This document shows, piece after piece, positions 33,144 to 42,737 of a DNA stretch of 64,000 nt. Both the position numbers and the translations under genes were made by a program. The notes under the pieces are model-generated. The model worked only from the letters and a program-made list of their open reading frames with translations, was not told where the DNA came from and ran no database searches. The first letter of the stretch is position 1, and the number at the start of each line of letters is the position of its first letter. Source of the stretch: Flavobacteriaceae bacterium UBA7302 (GTDB lineage Bacteria; Bacteroidota; Bacteroidia; Flavobacteriales; Flavobacteriaceae); NCBI GenBank assembly GCA_002471825.1, contig DKQS01000011.1, positions 62,001-126,000 of the forward strand. Reading direction: 5' to 3'.

Positions 33144-34682
33144 ATGTTAGAAATATTTACGGTAATTTATGAGTATTTCATATTCTTCTATGCAACTTCG
33201 TTGATTATAAGTTATATAGTTCTAGCCATCTTTTCCTTTCTTGCAATCAACCGATATAAAAATTACAACACTGATATTGATGACGAAGAATTACTGAAAT
33301 CCGACCTTGCTCCAGGTATTTCGGTAATCGCTCCTGCCTATAACGAAGAAAAAACCATCATTGTAAATGTAAAATCTCTTTTAACACTCGAATACCCAAT
33401 TTTTGAGGTAATCATTGTAAACGATGGTAGTAAAGACAAAACTTTAGATCTATTGATCGAAGAATTTGAGTTGGTAGAGGTACCCTTCGCTTATGTGGAA
33501 AAGGTAAAAACCAAACCTTACAAACGAACATTCAAATCTACCAATCCGAAGTACGACATCCTTACGGTTGTGGATAAAGAAAATGGTGGAACCAAGGCCG
33601 ATGCCTTCAACGCTGGTTTGAATGCATCCGTTTTCCCGTACTACCTAAACACAGATGTAGACTGTATTCTGGCTCGTAACACTTTGACCAAAATGATCAA
33701 GCCAATTTTGAGTTCGAAAGAAAGGGTGATTGCGGTTGGTGCTACCTTACGTATGTCGAACAACTGTGATATTGAGGAAGGACTGATTAAACGAGTTCGT
33801 CCACCAAAGGCATTGATTCCGAGATTCCAAGAATTGGAATACATTCGATCGTACCTACTTGGTAAAATGGGTTGGGAATTGATCAATTCGGTTCCCAATG
33901 TATCGGGAGGCCTCGGAATGTTTGATAAGGAAATTGCGATTAAGGCCGGTGGATACGGTGCGGATTCTCACGCAGAAGACATGGATATGATGACGCGAAT
34001 GTGTGTACACATGATGAACAACCGTCTGAAATATCGGGTGGGTTACATACCACTTTCCTGTTGTTGGACCGAAGGACCGCCGAACTTACAGATATTAAAC
34101 CGACAAAGAACCCGATGGGCCAGTGGACTTTTCCAGATGTTCTATGACCATAGGGCGGTGTTGTTTAATCCGAAATACAAAAACTTGGGAATGGTAACAT
34201 TCCCTTACGTGTTTATATATGAATTCCTTGCGCCGATCATTGAAGCATTCGGAATTTTGTTTACTATTTTCCTCTTTTTATTCGGATTGATCAACTGGAC
34301 CTTTGCACCATTGATCCTATTTTATTCTTACGCTTTCGCGGTAATGGTATCGTCTATCGTAATAATTTGGGATCAAATGACGTTTAAATATTACAAAACA
34401 ACACAAGAAGTATTAACACTTTTTGTCACAGCCTTGTTGGAGCCATTCATGTACCACCCCCTGATCATGTTCTTCTCGCTGAAAGGGTATTATTCCTACA
34501 TTACTTCTCGAGAATTGGCATGGGGTACAATGACACGTCAAGGATTCGATAAGAAAGAAGGTGACAAGAAGAACGATAACAACAAACCAAACGATTCAGG
34601 TAAAAAAGAAAATAGACCAAACATCTTTCAAAAAAACAAGAAAGATGAAAGTGGTGGGAAGTTTGAACCTATAAAAACCTAA
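33144..34682 (+). CDS. Processive GT2 glycosyltransferase (BcsA/PgaC-like synthase)
   Basis: A 512-residue inner-membrane polysaccharide synthase. After an N-terminal helix (about residues 10-36) the GT-A domain has VIAPAYNEEKT, VNDGSKDKTLD, the DxD in LNTDVDC, the acid-base ED in SHAEDMDMM, and the product-binding QRTRW (QxxRW). Three to four C-terminal helices form the export channel, then a hydrophilic tail rich in Lys, Asp and Asn (about residues 460-512) without homology. All processive-GT2 residues are intact. No PilZ domain is seen. It sits between the HEAT protein and a TPR-barrel exporter, matching synthase-dependent exopolysaccharide loci. Confidence 0.92.
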   Translation: MLEIFTVIYEYFIFFYATSLIISYIVLAIFSFLAINRYKNYNTDIDDEELLKSDLAPGISVIAPAYNEEKTIIVNVKSLLTLEYPIFEVIIVNDGSKDKTLDLLIEEFELVEVPFAYVEKVKTKPYKRTFKSTNPKYDILTVVDKENGGTKADAFNAGLNASVFPYYLNTDVDCILARNTLTKMIKPILSSKERVIAVGATLRMSNNCDIEEGLIKRVRPPKALIPRFQELEYIRSYLLGKMGWELINSVPNVSGGLGMFDKEIAIKAGGYGADSHAEDMDMMTRMCVHMMNNRLKYRVGYIPLSCCWTEGPPNLQILNRQRTRWASGLFQMFYDHRAVLFNPKYKNLGMVTFPYVFIYEFLAPIIEAFGILFTIFLFLFGLINWTFAPLILFYSYAFAVMVSSIVIIWDQMTFKYYKTTQEVLTLFVTALLEPFMYHPLIMFFSLKGYYSYITSRELAWGTMTRQGFDKKEGDKKNDNNKPNDSGKKENRPNIFQKNKKDESGGKFEPIKT

Positions 34683-34692
34683 ACTCCTAAAG

Positions 34693-37569
34693 ATGAAATT
34701 AAGTAACTACATCCCAATTGTAATTGCAACAGTTTTCTTCGCCATAAACACCTATGGTCAGGAATACGAGTCTTCCGATGAATATTTTGATGACGCAAAG
34801 AGAAATGTTGAGCAACAAAATTTTTCCAATGCTGCCCGTTTGAGTTTAAAGGGTTTAAAACTTGCACCGAACGATTTGGATTTAAAAATTCTTTTAGGAA
34901 AATCATATTTGGAATTGGGCCGATATGATTCTAGTAGGTTTGTATTAAAACAAGTATATGAAAAGCGTAGAAAGGATATTACCGTACTCCGTTATCTCGT
35001 AAACGTGGAACAAACCACCAAAAGGTATTCGGATGCCATTTGTTATGTAAACGAACTTCTAGAGATTACTCCTTATAGTCGTGGATGGTGGAGACGTAAA
35101 ATCGCCATTTACAAAGAAATGGGGAATTACGAAGAAGCCGAAAGAGCCCTAAAAAGAATTCAGCAGATCTATCCAGACGATAAAGAATTACAAGAGGAAT
35201 ACAATTACATCATGATTGGTGATGGTACTGATGCCACCAAAAACAAAAAATACGACGAAGCCAATCAGATTTACAAAACAGTTATTGATTACAATCCCTC
35301 TAATAAGGAAGCCTACATGGGTATCATTAAAAATGAGATGCTCAAAGGGAATAAAGAGGAAGCCTTAATATTCACAAATAGGGCCTTACTCGAACTGCCT
35401 GAAGACAGAGGATTGGTTGAAAAGAAGATCGGTTTGTTGGAAGACATGGGAAGGTACGACGAGGCCATCAATTATATTCAGACACTTCCTGCTGTTTTCG
35501 ACGACATCAAGAAAAACACCATGCCGTATTTGATGCAGGAATCGGCTCGATACAATGAATACAACGACCCATATACGCTGAATAAGAAGTTGTATGACAT
35601 GAACGGGAATTCGAACTCCTTGAATTATGTCATCAACAATGCGTTGGGAAAAGGTTATTACATTGATGCCGAGTTCCATATCAAGAAAGCTTTGAAAAGG
35701 AATCCGAATTCTAAGACCTTATTGGTTAAGGAAATGGAGTTGTATCGAGCAACCAAGGATACCGACAAGTTTGAGAAATCGGTTTTGAATCTTCATGAAA
35801 AATTCCCGAATGATACCGATATCAAATATGCTTATGACGAATTGATGTACAACCGTGGGAAACGATACATCCAAGAAAAAAGATATTCAGAGGCCTTGAC
35901 CATCTTCCAAGATTTGACTTCTTCTCCTGATTTTACCAAAGGATCTGAACAACAAATCTTCAGTATTTTTCTTTTACAAAATCGCTTTGACGAAGCAACA
36001 GAACAAATTGACAAGTTGATTCAATTAGATCCAAACAATGCGGATTACCTATTGAAAAAGTCAACGTTGTATCAAAAAATGGAGTTGTATGACGACGCCC
36101 TGGAAATTACAAGAAATCTAGAAACACAATATCCCTTAAACAGAAGATATCCAGTCATTTACGTTTCTCAAACTGAAGAATACGCGACCTACTTAATGCG
36201 CGAAGGTCTCTATAGTAGGGTCTTACCGGTTGTAGAAGACGGACTTACCCGTGATGAAGACAACAAGTTATTGCTCAATCTTGCCATTAACGCTTCTTCT
36301 GCTATCCCGAACTATCCAAAAGGAATCCAGTATGGACAGCAAGCCTTGCAATACTATCCGAACAATAAGAATTTCAAATTGAAATTATCAAACATGTATT
36401 CTTTGAACAAAGAATTTGATAATTCAGTTGCCATTTTAGATTCCCTAAAGCTGATTTATAAATACGATCGAAAGATCAAAAATGCATTGGGTGAAGTACT
36501 TTTCTACAAAGCAAAAGATCAAGAAGAACAAGGATTGATTGATGAAGCTTTGATCAACTATGATTCGGCCTATGCACTAAATGTAGAGGATAAAGGTGCC
36601 ATGATGCGATTGATCAACCTTCACATCACCGAAAGACCTTATGAGGAATCATTAGATTTCATTAACGAGAAATTGAAAAGGACACCAAATGATAACTTCC
36701 TTCGTTATAAGAAAGGTGTTGTCTTTGAATTGTTGAAGCAATACGATTCGGCTTACTACTATCAAAAGTACCGGGAATTGGACAATCCGTATGAACAGCA
36801 ACAATGGAATGTGTACCTAGAATCACTCGGTGCTACCCAATTAAAGAATGAACTTGCAGCCACCTACTTACGTGCTTCTTCAGATTCTGTGGCCTTTAGT
36901 ACAGCCTTGGCGAGTATCAACTACCGACATTTTTATGACAAGGTAAATACTTTCGGACTAGACTTGAATTATGCGGCTCGTCGTAGTGGTGTTGCTTTTC
37001 AAATTGGACCTTATTATTCGCGCGTCTTCTCCCCTACGCTCTATGCCGATGTAGGTCTCTTATTCGGTGGACAATTCTTCCCATCTATTAAATTGTATGG
37101 AAATGCCTATAAGGCTTTCAAAAACGATTATGTGGGTAGCTTAGGAGTGAGTTGGGCCCGTGTGAATAACAATGCAAACAGTACCAATGAAATAAATTAT
37201 TTTACCATTACCGGTGGCGTCACGAAAACTTGGGATGATGTCTCAGCCAATGTGAAACTATCCATTATGCGGGATGATTTGTTCTTCTATAGCAACCTGA
37301 TGGCCTCTGGACGATTTACCCTGAACCCTCGGGGAGATTACCTCTCGCTGATATTATCGGGAGGATCGGCACCATTTGATCAACAGGTCCAATTCCAGCA
37401 AAATACCTTCTCCGAATTTATCAATACCATGATTGGAGCGGGATACAAGCATTTTATTTCACCGAAAACAGCAATTCTAATTGATGGTACCTGGTATAAC
37501 TTTGCTACGAGACAAAATATTTACACCAATCAGTACAACTTAGGACTAACCATTATAACTAAGTTTTAA
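34693..37569 (+). CDS. TPR protein with C-terminal YaiO-like outer-membrane beta-barrel
   Basis: A 958-residue protein with a signal peptide (residues 1-22). Residues about 30-740 are a superhelix of many TPR-type repeats (GNYEEAERALKRIQQIYPDD; RYSEALTIFQDL; ELYDDALEITRNLETQYP). The last 200 residues alternate polar and aromatic strands (FGLDLNYAARRSGVAFQIGP onward) and end in Phe, as in outer-membrane barrels of the YaiO family. The architecture matches PgaA/BcsC, where TPRs guide polymer through the periplasm to the barrel pore. It follows the GT2 gene after 10 bases. Confidence 0.9.
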   Translation: MKLSNYIPIVIATVFFAINTYGQEYESSDEYFDDAKRNVEQQNFSNAARLSLKGLKLAPNDLDLKILLGKSYLELGRYDSSRFVLKQVYEKRRKDITVLRYLVNVEQTTKRYSDAICYVNELLEITPYSRGWWRRKIAIYKEMGNYEEAERALKRIQQIYPDDKELQEEYNYIMIGDGTDATKNKKYDEANQIYKTVIDYNPSNKEAYMGIIKNEMLKGNKEEALIFTNRALLELPEDRGLVEKKIGLLEDMGRYDEAINYIQTLPAVFDDIKKNTMPYLMQESARYNEYNDPYTLNKKLYDMNGNSNSLNYVINNALGKGYYIDAEFHIKKALKRNPNSKTLLVKEMELYRATKDTDKFEKSVLNLHEKFPNDTDIKYAYDELMYNRGKRYIQEKRYSEALTIFQDLTSSPDFTKGSEQQIFSIFLLQNRFDEATEQIDKLIQLDPNNADYLLKKSTLYQKMELYDDALEITRNLETQYPLNRRYPVIYVSQTEEYATYLMREGLYSRVLPVVEDGLTRDEDNKLLLNLAINASSAIPNYPKGIQYGQQALQYYPNNKNFKLKLSNMYSLNKEFDNSVAILDSLKLIYKYDRKIKNALGEVLFYKAKDQEEQGLIDEALINYDSAYALNVEDKGAMMRLINLHITERPYEESLDFINEKLKRTPNDNFLRYKKGVVFELLKQYDSAYYYQKYRELDNPYEQQQWNVYLESLGATQLKNELAATYLRASSDSVAFSTALASINYRHFYDKVNTFGLDLNYAARRSGVAFQIGPYYSRVFSPTLYADVGLLFGGQFFPSIKLYGNAYKAFKNDYVGSLGVSWARVNNNANSTNEINYFTITGGVTKTWDDVSANVKLSIMRDDLFFYSNLMASGRFTLNPRGDYLSLILSGGSAPFDQQVQFQQNTFSEFINTMIGAGYKHFISPKTAILIDGTWYNFATRQNIYTNQYNLGLTIITKF

Positions 37570-37589
37570 AGTAAGTTAATTCCGATTTG

Positions 37590-39764
37590 ATGGGGAAAAA
37601 GTTCCTGGTTTTATGTCTTTTAGTGGGTTGTTCATTTTCATGTGCACAGCAAAAAGTGAGTTTTTATTCCTTGAAATACAAGATTTTCCCAAAAATCAAT
37701 ATTCCTTCGAACTCCGATGTTTATATGCAAAAGGCAGCATTGGAATTTCAGAAAAACTTTGAAATACTCACCAAAACCAAATTAACTATTGAAGAAAGAA
37801 CAAGGTTTGACAAAACCGAAAATGTTCTGGTCTTACGAGTAAATCCAACACAATCGAGCGACTTTTGCATCAAAAAAAACAAGTTGAATACCACCATAGT
37901 AGCGAGTTCTGTTGAAAACCTACACTTCGGAATTAACGAGTTCTTTATCAAGTATACATCCCTTAATTTCAAGCAAAAAAGCAAGCAAGTTGGCAATCCT
38001 CAGTTGACTTATGATATTGACTTGAATTCAGAAATCAATGAATGTTATAAGGCCGATTTTTCCTATCGTGAACCTTATTATTCGCGGAATTTCAACTCAG
38101 ACTACTCAAGATGGCATAAAACCAATTATTTAGACCTTAACTGGGGGATTTGGGGACACAATATCCCGAAGATTCTAAAAAAATACCAATTACCAGAATC
38201 CGCCTATGCCGAAGTGAATGGCCGACGCAACAAACAACAATTTTGTTTCTCCAGCAATGATTTGTTTAAATACTTGAGTACGGAAATTATCAAGATTTAC
38301 GAAAGCGACAATGCATTGGATCGCTTTATGATATTACCAAACGACAATTTCTTATCATGTACCTGCGATAAATGTAAAAAATTGGGCAACACCCCAACAA
38401 ACGCATCTCCTGCTGTTTTTACCTTCTTAAACAAATTAGCCCGAAAATATAAAAAGCTGCACTTCTTTACTTCAGCTTACAATACGGTAACCGAAGTCCC
38501 TGATTTTAAGGCCGAAAAAAATATTGGTTTGTTTTACAGTACAATCAAAATTCAGAAAGGAATTCCCATTGAAAAATCAAGGTACTATAACCGATTTAAG
38601 AAAGATATTACAAATTGGAAAGACCACGTAGATGATGTCTACATTTGGGATTACACCGTAAATTTTGACAACTACTTTGATTTATATCCGTCTCTGAAAG
38701 TTACCCAAGACAATCTGAAACTTTACAAAAAACTGGGGGTTCATGGTGTTTTCTTACACGGTAGTGAATACAACTACTCTACCCTAGAAGATTTAAAGAC
38801 ATATGTCTTCGCCAGAATGTTATGGGATACGGATATTGATTTAAAAGAAGAAATCACCTCATTTTTAAATGACAACTATTCTAAGAAGGTAGCAAAGCTA
38901 CTGAGTGAGTTCTACATTTATCTAACTGATTCTTTTTACAACAGTAAAAAAGAACTTAGTATTTATAGTGGCATCCATCAAACCGCGGCAAAATACCTAG
39001 ATCCTGAGCTATTATTCACCTTCTATGAGGATTTCGACAAGTATGTTCAGAGCAATCAATACAATCAAAATTATTTACAGATTGCCACGGCATTGACCTT
39101 TTTGAAACTTGAAATCATGAGGGATTATGGTTTTGGAAAATATGGTTATGCACGATTGTTTAACAATGAGATTCGAGTAAAAAGTGAAATCGGAACGTTA
39201 TTGGACAAATTGGACTCCTACAGCAGATTGGCCAAAATAAGTACCTATAATGAGATCCAATCGAGTTTGCGAAAGTATATCATTGGTTGGCGTGAGACCA
39301 TTTTCAGATACCATAGACGAAACAGTTACTTCTTTAAGAAAAAGTTCGAAGTGCTTTCGAGTTTGGATGAAGACTACACCAATACATCTTATTTGAATGA
39401 TGGGGCTTTTGGATTGCTGGATTACAATACCAACTGGTTACTTTGCTCGGTAGATGATTTGGTATTAAAAGTAAAAAAAGAAGACGTTAAGAATTCGAAA
39501 GAGATTACCTTTTCGTTTTTACAGGACACCAAACATCGTATTTATTTCCCAGAAGTTATTCGCATTAAGGACACTGAGAACAATACGATTAAAAGATTCC
39601 GATTGCCAGTTGAAAAGGATAAATGGTTGAAAAAGGAATTTGTATTGAGGCTTCCTACGGAATATGAAGACGAACAATTAAGTGATGAATTCATCATTAG
39701 CATTGAGAAAAAGCGCGGTATCGGTAAAAACACCCTTGCCGTTGATGAAATCATTTTTAATTAA
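37590..39764 (+). CDS. DUF4838 glycoside-hydrolase-like lipoprotein
   Basis: A 724-residue protein with a lipoprotein signal (LVGC, Cys13 after MGKKFLVLCL). The ATG at 37590 is used rather than the TTG just before it. The N-terminal part resembles the small alpha/beta domain found before the barrel in GH20/GH67-type enzymes. The DUF4838 core shows FCFSSNDLFKYLSTE, PNDNFLSCTCDKCKK, VYIWDYTVNFDN and GVFLHGSEYNYSTLEDLKTY. No catalytic pair is established for the family. Placed in a synthase/exporter operon, it may trim or modify the polymer, as PgaB does; this is inference. Confidence 0.85.
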   Translation: MGKKFLVLCLLVGCSFSCAQQKVSFYSLKYKIFPKINIPSNSDVYMQKAALEFQKNFEILTKTKLTIEERTRFDKTENVLVLRVNPTQSSDFCIKKNKLNTTIVASSVENLHFGINEFFIKYTSLNFKQKSKQVGNPQLTYDIDLNSEINECYKADFSYREPYYSRNFNSDYSRWHKTNYLDLNWGIWGHNIPKILKKYQLPESAYAEVNGRRNKQQFCFSSNDLFKYLSTEIIKIYESDNALDRFMILPNDNFLSCTCDKCKKLGNTPTNASPAVFTFLNKLARKYKKLHFFTSAYNTVTEVPDFKAEKNIGLFYSTIKIQKGIPIEKSRYYNRFKKDITNWKDHVDDVYIWDYTVNFDNYFDLYPSLKVTQDNLKLYKKLGVHGVFLHGSEYNYSTLEDLKTYVFARMLWDTDIDLKEEITSFLNDNYSKKVAKLLSEFYIYLTDSFYNSKKELSIYSGIHQTAAKYLDPELLFTFYEDFDKYVQSNQYNQNYLQIATALTFLKLEIMRDYGFGKYGYARLFNNEIRVKSEIGTLLDKLDSYSRLAKISTYNEIQSSLRKYIIGWRETIFRYHRRNSYFFKKKFEVLSSLDEDYTNTSYLNDGAFGLLDYNTNWLLCSVDDLVLKVKKEDVKNSKEITFSFLQDTKHRIYFPEVIRIKDTENNTIKRFRLPVEKDKWLKKEFVLRLPTEYEDEQLSDEFIISIEKKRGIGKNTLAVDEIIFN

Positions 39765-39782
39765 AAAATTAATACCTTTATA

Positions 39783-40310
39783 ATGATGAAAAAAGGATTT
39801 CTACTTGTTGTTTTTTTGGTCTTATTAAGTTCCTGCGAACTTAGAAAGCCAAATATTGAAAATGTGGAAAGGACAAAAATTGAATTTTTGGATCCTGATC
39901 GTCATTACTATCCAATTTTAAGAGGATCCGAATTAACGGCTTCTTATAAGTTTTGGAATCGTGGAAATGCACCCTTAATTATTTATGAGGTACAAGCTTC
40001 CTGTGGATGTTTGGACATTGATTATCCGAGAGGTTCTATCGGTAAGGATGATTTCGGATTTATCACGGTTGATTATGATAGTGCCAAGAATATTGGTTTT
40101 GTCGAGTTTTACATTACCATAGTTGCGAATACCGAAAATGATATTTTCAATACCATTAAATTCGATGTGAATGTGGTTACTTCACCACACTATACTCAGG
40201 ATTACGAAGAAATTTACTTAAGACGAAGAAAAGAAAAACTTGGAGGCGAAGTTGATGGGGATTTAACACAACAGGGATACTACATCGACTTTGATAAGAC
40301 CATTCGATAA
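39783..40310 (+). CDS. DUF1573 lipoprotein
   Basis: A 175-residue protein with a lipoprotein signal (LLSSC, Cys18 counted from the first ATG; the second ATG is an equal alternative). One DUF1573 domain is seen: FWNRGNAPLIIYEVQASCGC, then FITVDYDSAKNIGF. The C-terminus carries a charged extension (YLRRRKEKLGGEVDGD). It is last in the operon, 18 bases after the DUF4838 gene and followed by a terminator. The role is unknown; envelope localisation fits an accessory part of the polysaccharide machine. Confidence 0.87.
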   Translation: MMKKGFLLVVFLVLLSSCELRKPNIENVERTKIEFLDPDRHYYPILRGSELTASYKFWNRGNAPLIIYEVQASCGCLDIDYPRGSIGKDDFGFITVDYDSAKNIGFVEFYITIVANTENDIFNTIKFDVNVVTSPHYTQDYEEIYLRRRKEKLGGEVDGDLTQQGYYIDFDKTIR

Positions 40311-40332
40311 TTTTAAAATATTTGAAACCACC

Positions 40333-40366
40333 AACCAAAGCAAATTTTTAGCTTTGGTTTTTTTAT
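40333..40366 (+). terminator. Terminator of the exopolysaccharide-type operon
   Basis: A 9-bp perfect stem (40333-40341 AACCAAAGC with 40351-40359 GCTTTGGTT) has a 9-nt loop and a following T-run to 40364. It lies 22 bases after the DUF1573 stop. Confidence 0.85.
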
Positions 40367-40388
40367 TGCCAAGCACTAACATCCAGAC

Positions 40389-40988
40389 GTGATACACTTC
40401 AATTCCAAATTCTTTTTAGAACTCGCAAAAGCCATTGGTAAGCTCATTATTGCTGGTGTCTTTATTGGACTCCTGAAAGAGTATGACTTCATCATTGCCA
40501 TCTTATTGCTCCTAAAAATTGCTTACAATCTTTATCGGAATTTTGTCACTCGTAAAGAGAAAAACTGGCTTTTGATCGTAGGAATGATTCTAACCGGAAT
40601 TGGCGGAATCATAGGCGAAATTTGGGGCGTAACCAATGGATTCTGGGAATATCATGAAATTTCAGGCAAATTACCCTATTGGCTTCCCTTCGCTTGGATG
40701 TTGGCTTTTGATTACCTCTATAAGGTTGAAAAAGCCTTGATTCCTTTTTTGGTGAATCCCACCCATCGAAACAAAATCGTTCTAGCCATTATATTGGCCT
40801 TAATTTTACCAGCCTTAGGCGAAATGGTTACGATATATTTGGGAGTGTGGACCTATTACTGGCCTTATCAATTATTGGGTGTACCCTTGTATGCATTTAT
40901 CTGTCTGGTATTTGTACACATGCTCGTTTACAGCATCATGAATGCCATCTGTAGAAAATACAAGATTAAGGATCCTGTTTTTACCTAA
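40389..40988 (+). CDS. Polytopic membrane protein of unknown function
   Basis: A 199-residue protein with about five to six hydrophobic helices. Aromatic-rich segments (WGVTNGFWEYH, LPYWLPFAWMLAFDYLYK, YLGVWTYYWPYQLLGVPLYA) recall carotenoid-cyclase/CruF-like membrane enzymes, whose helices carry similar W-x-Y and P-W motifs, but I cannot confirm this. The start is GTG 40389; no ATG lies near. It is preceded by the operon terminator and so is probably separate. It converges on bshC with interlocked stops (CTAA). Confidence 0.75.
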   Translation: MIHFNSKFFLELAKAIGKLIIAGVFIGLLKEYDFIIAILLLLKIAYNLYRNFVTRKEKNWLLIVGMILTGIGGIIGEIWGVTNGFWEYHEISGKLPYWLPFAWMLAFDYLYKVEKALIPFLVNPTHRNKIVLAIILALILPALGEMVTIYLGVWTYYWPYQLLGVPLYAFICLVFVHMLVYSIMNAICRKYKIKDPVFT

Positions 40989-42577
40989 AATTCAATGATG
41001 GTAAATGAGGAGGCTAACGGATCTAAAGACTCTTTAAGGGTAGGCACCAATGATTTGCCGTACTCCAGATAATATTCCGAAAAATTACGTTGACGTTCTT
41101 CAAGCTTTTGATTGGGTAAGATTGCATTTTGCAACTTTGTAATTCGATGCACCAAATCATTTTGTCTTCTTTTTTCAGCCTTTAACAATCGTTTTTGAAG
41201 ATGTATTAGTCCGTTGATTTGCTTCTTCTCTTGTGCTGATACTGCGTTGAGGAAAGATTTATCTGTTTTTCCTGCCGTTTCTCGTAATTCAGCAAATTGT
41301 TGCTTTAAAAAGTCAATCTTATCCTGAAAATCAATTTCCAACGAAGAATTCTCAATGACTTTTTGGTCAATTAGATCGCGTTGAGAAAGGAATAACTCTT
41401 CAAATGAAATATCTAATTTCTTTAGTTTTTTTCGTTGTTTTTTAGTGACAATCTGTGCGGAATTTCGGAGTAACAACATCGGAAAGACAACCTTGCTATC
41501 TTGGAAGTAGGACTTTAATTGAAGCCAATAAGCCAACTCTCCTCCTCCACCGATATAACATAAATTCGGTAGAATTACCTCTTGATACAAAGGCCTTACC
41601 AAAACATTGGGTGAAAATCTTTCGGGATGCTTCTCCAGTTCATCTAAAATTTCACTTTCAGTAAAACTCAATTCCGTATTCAGAACTTGATATACTCCTT
41701 TTTCTAAAACGATTCGTTCGCGCAATTGATCGTGAAGGTAAAACAGGTTGATTTCCCTCGGGTTCACCTGAATTTTGTACTTAGAAGCAAAAGATTCGTT
41801 GGTCGTCGTAACATTTTTATCCGCCGTATGGTACAAGAGTTCATTCTTGCAATACGGAACTAAAAATTTCTTTAATCGGGCATCATCAGCATCAATAATT
41901 ACCAAACCATATTCTCCAAACAATTCATTAGCGATGAATCGAGTTGCCTCTGTCAATGTTGGAAATGTTGTGTAGGCTTTCTCAAAAAGATTCGATAAGT
42001 AATTGGCCTTCTTAGACGTTCCGAAAGCAGTTTTTAGTAAATCAGACACCTCATTCAATCCCTCGGTTGAGAATCGCCCTACCCCTCCTTTTTGATCAGA
42101 ATTCCATATTACTTTTCTTCCTTGAAAGTTGAAATAATTTATTTCATCAAAATCGTGGTCTTCAGTGGCCATCCAATAAATCGGAACAAAGCGCTGTTCG
42201 GGATAGGCGACATTCAGATGCTCTGTCAGATTGATGGTGGAGATGATTTTATACAAAAAGTACAATGGCCCCGTAAACAGATTTAACTGATGTCCCGTAA
42301 CAATGGTGAACGATTGATTGTTCGAAAGCGCCTCGATGTTTTCTTTTGTAAATTCGGATATTTCCAGGGTTTCATATTGTTCTTTCAACACTTCCACTAG
42401 TGGTTGACGAATGGAATGATCGTAAGAATTATGCTTTTCTTCTAGTTGAAGTTTAAAATTCTCAAGTTTGGGAAATCGATGGTAGTATTGAGAAATACCC
42501 TCCGATTCTTTTAAATAATCAACAATTAAATTGGAATAGAAACCAGTTTTGTGATAAGGAATTTTAGTTGTTGACAT
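40985..42577 (-). CDS. bshC: Bacillithiol biosynthesis cysteine-adding enzyme BshC
   Basis: A 530-residue protein of the BshC family, which adds cysteine to GlcN-malate to finish bacillithiol. Characteristic segments: TIVTGHQLNLFTGPLYFLYK, PIYWMATEDHDFDEINYF and LVIIDADDARLKK in the Rossmann core, PNLCYIGGGGELAYWLQLKS, and a C-terminal coiled coil (about residues 400-500: INGLIHLQKRLLKAEKRRQN). It is full length with the ATG at 42577. It stands alone; bshA and bshB are not in view. It indicates that this organism uses bacillithiol as a low-molecular-weight thiol. Confidence 0.95.
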   Translation of the reverse strand: MSTTKIPYHKTGFYSNLIVDYLKESEGISQYYHRFPKLENFKLQLEEKHNSYDHSIRQPLVEVLKEQYETLEISEFTKENIEALSNNQSFTIVTGHQLNLFTGPLYFLYKIISTINLTEHLNVAYPEQRFVPIYWMATEDHDFDEINYFNFQGRKVIWNSDQKGGVGRFSTEGLNEVSDLLKTAFGTSKKANYLSNLFEKAYTTFPTLTEATRFIANELFGEYGLVIIDADDARLKKFLVPYCKNELLYHTADKNVTTTNESFASKYKIQVNPREINLFYLHDQLRERIVLEKGVYQVLNTELSFTESEILDELEKHPERFSPNVLVRPLYQEVILPNLCYIGGGGELAYWLQLKSYFQDSKVVFPMLLLRNSAQIVTKKQRKKLKKLDISFEELFLSQRDLIDQKVIENSSLEIDFQDKIDFLKQQFAELRETAGKTDKSFLNAVSAQEKKQINGLIHLQKRLLKAEKRRQNDLVHRITKLQNAILPNQKLEERQRNFSEYYLEYGKSLVPTLKESLDPLASSFTIIEF

Positions 42578-42737
42578 AAATGAATTAACCTCGAAATCAG
42601 TTGTTTTAGAGCAAAACTTGAACCTTGCTTCAGACTGTAAAAATACGAATATTTATCCTTTTGAATTTTGAACTAAGAATTGTAACATTATTTTAACTCC
42701 ACCTCTTTTTCACGTATTTTAAGATTAAAATAATCTG

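Noticed and set aside
39542..39754. Minus-strand frame at the end of the DUF4838 gene
   Set aside because: Antisense shadow of the DUF4838 coding region with no promoter or family support.
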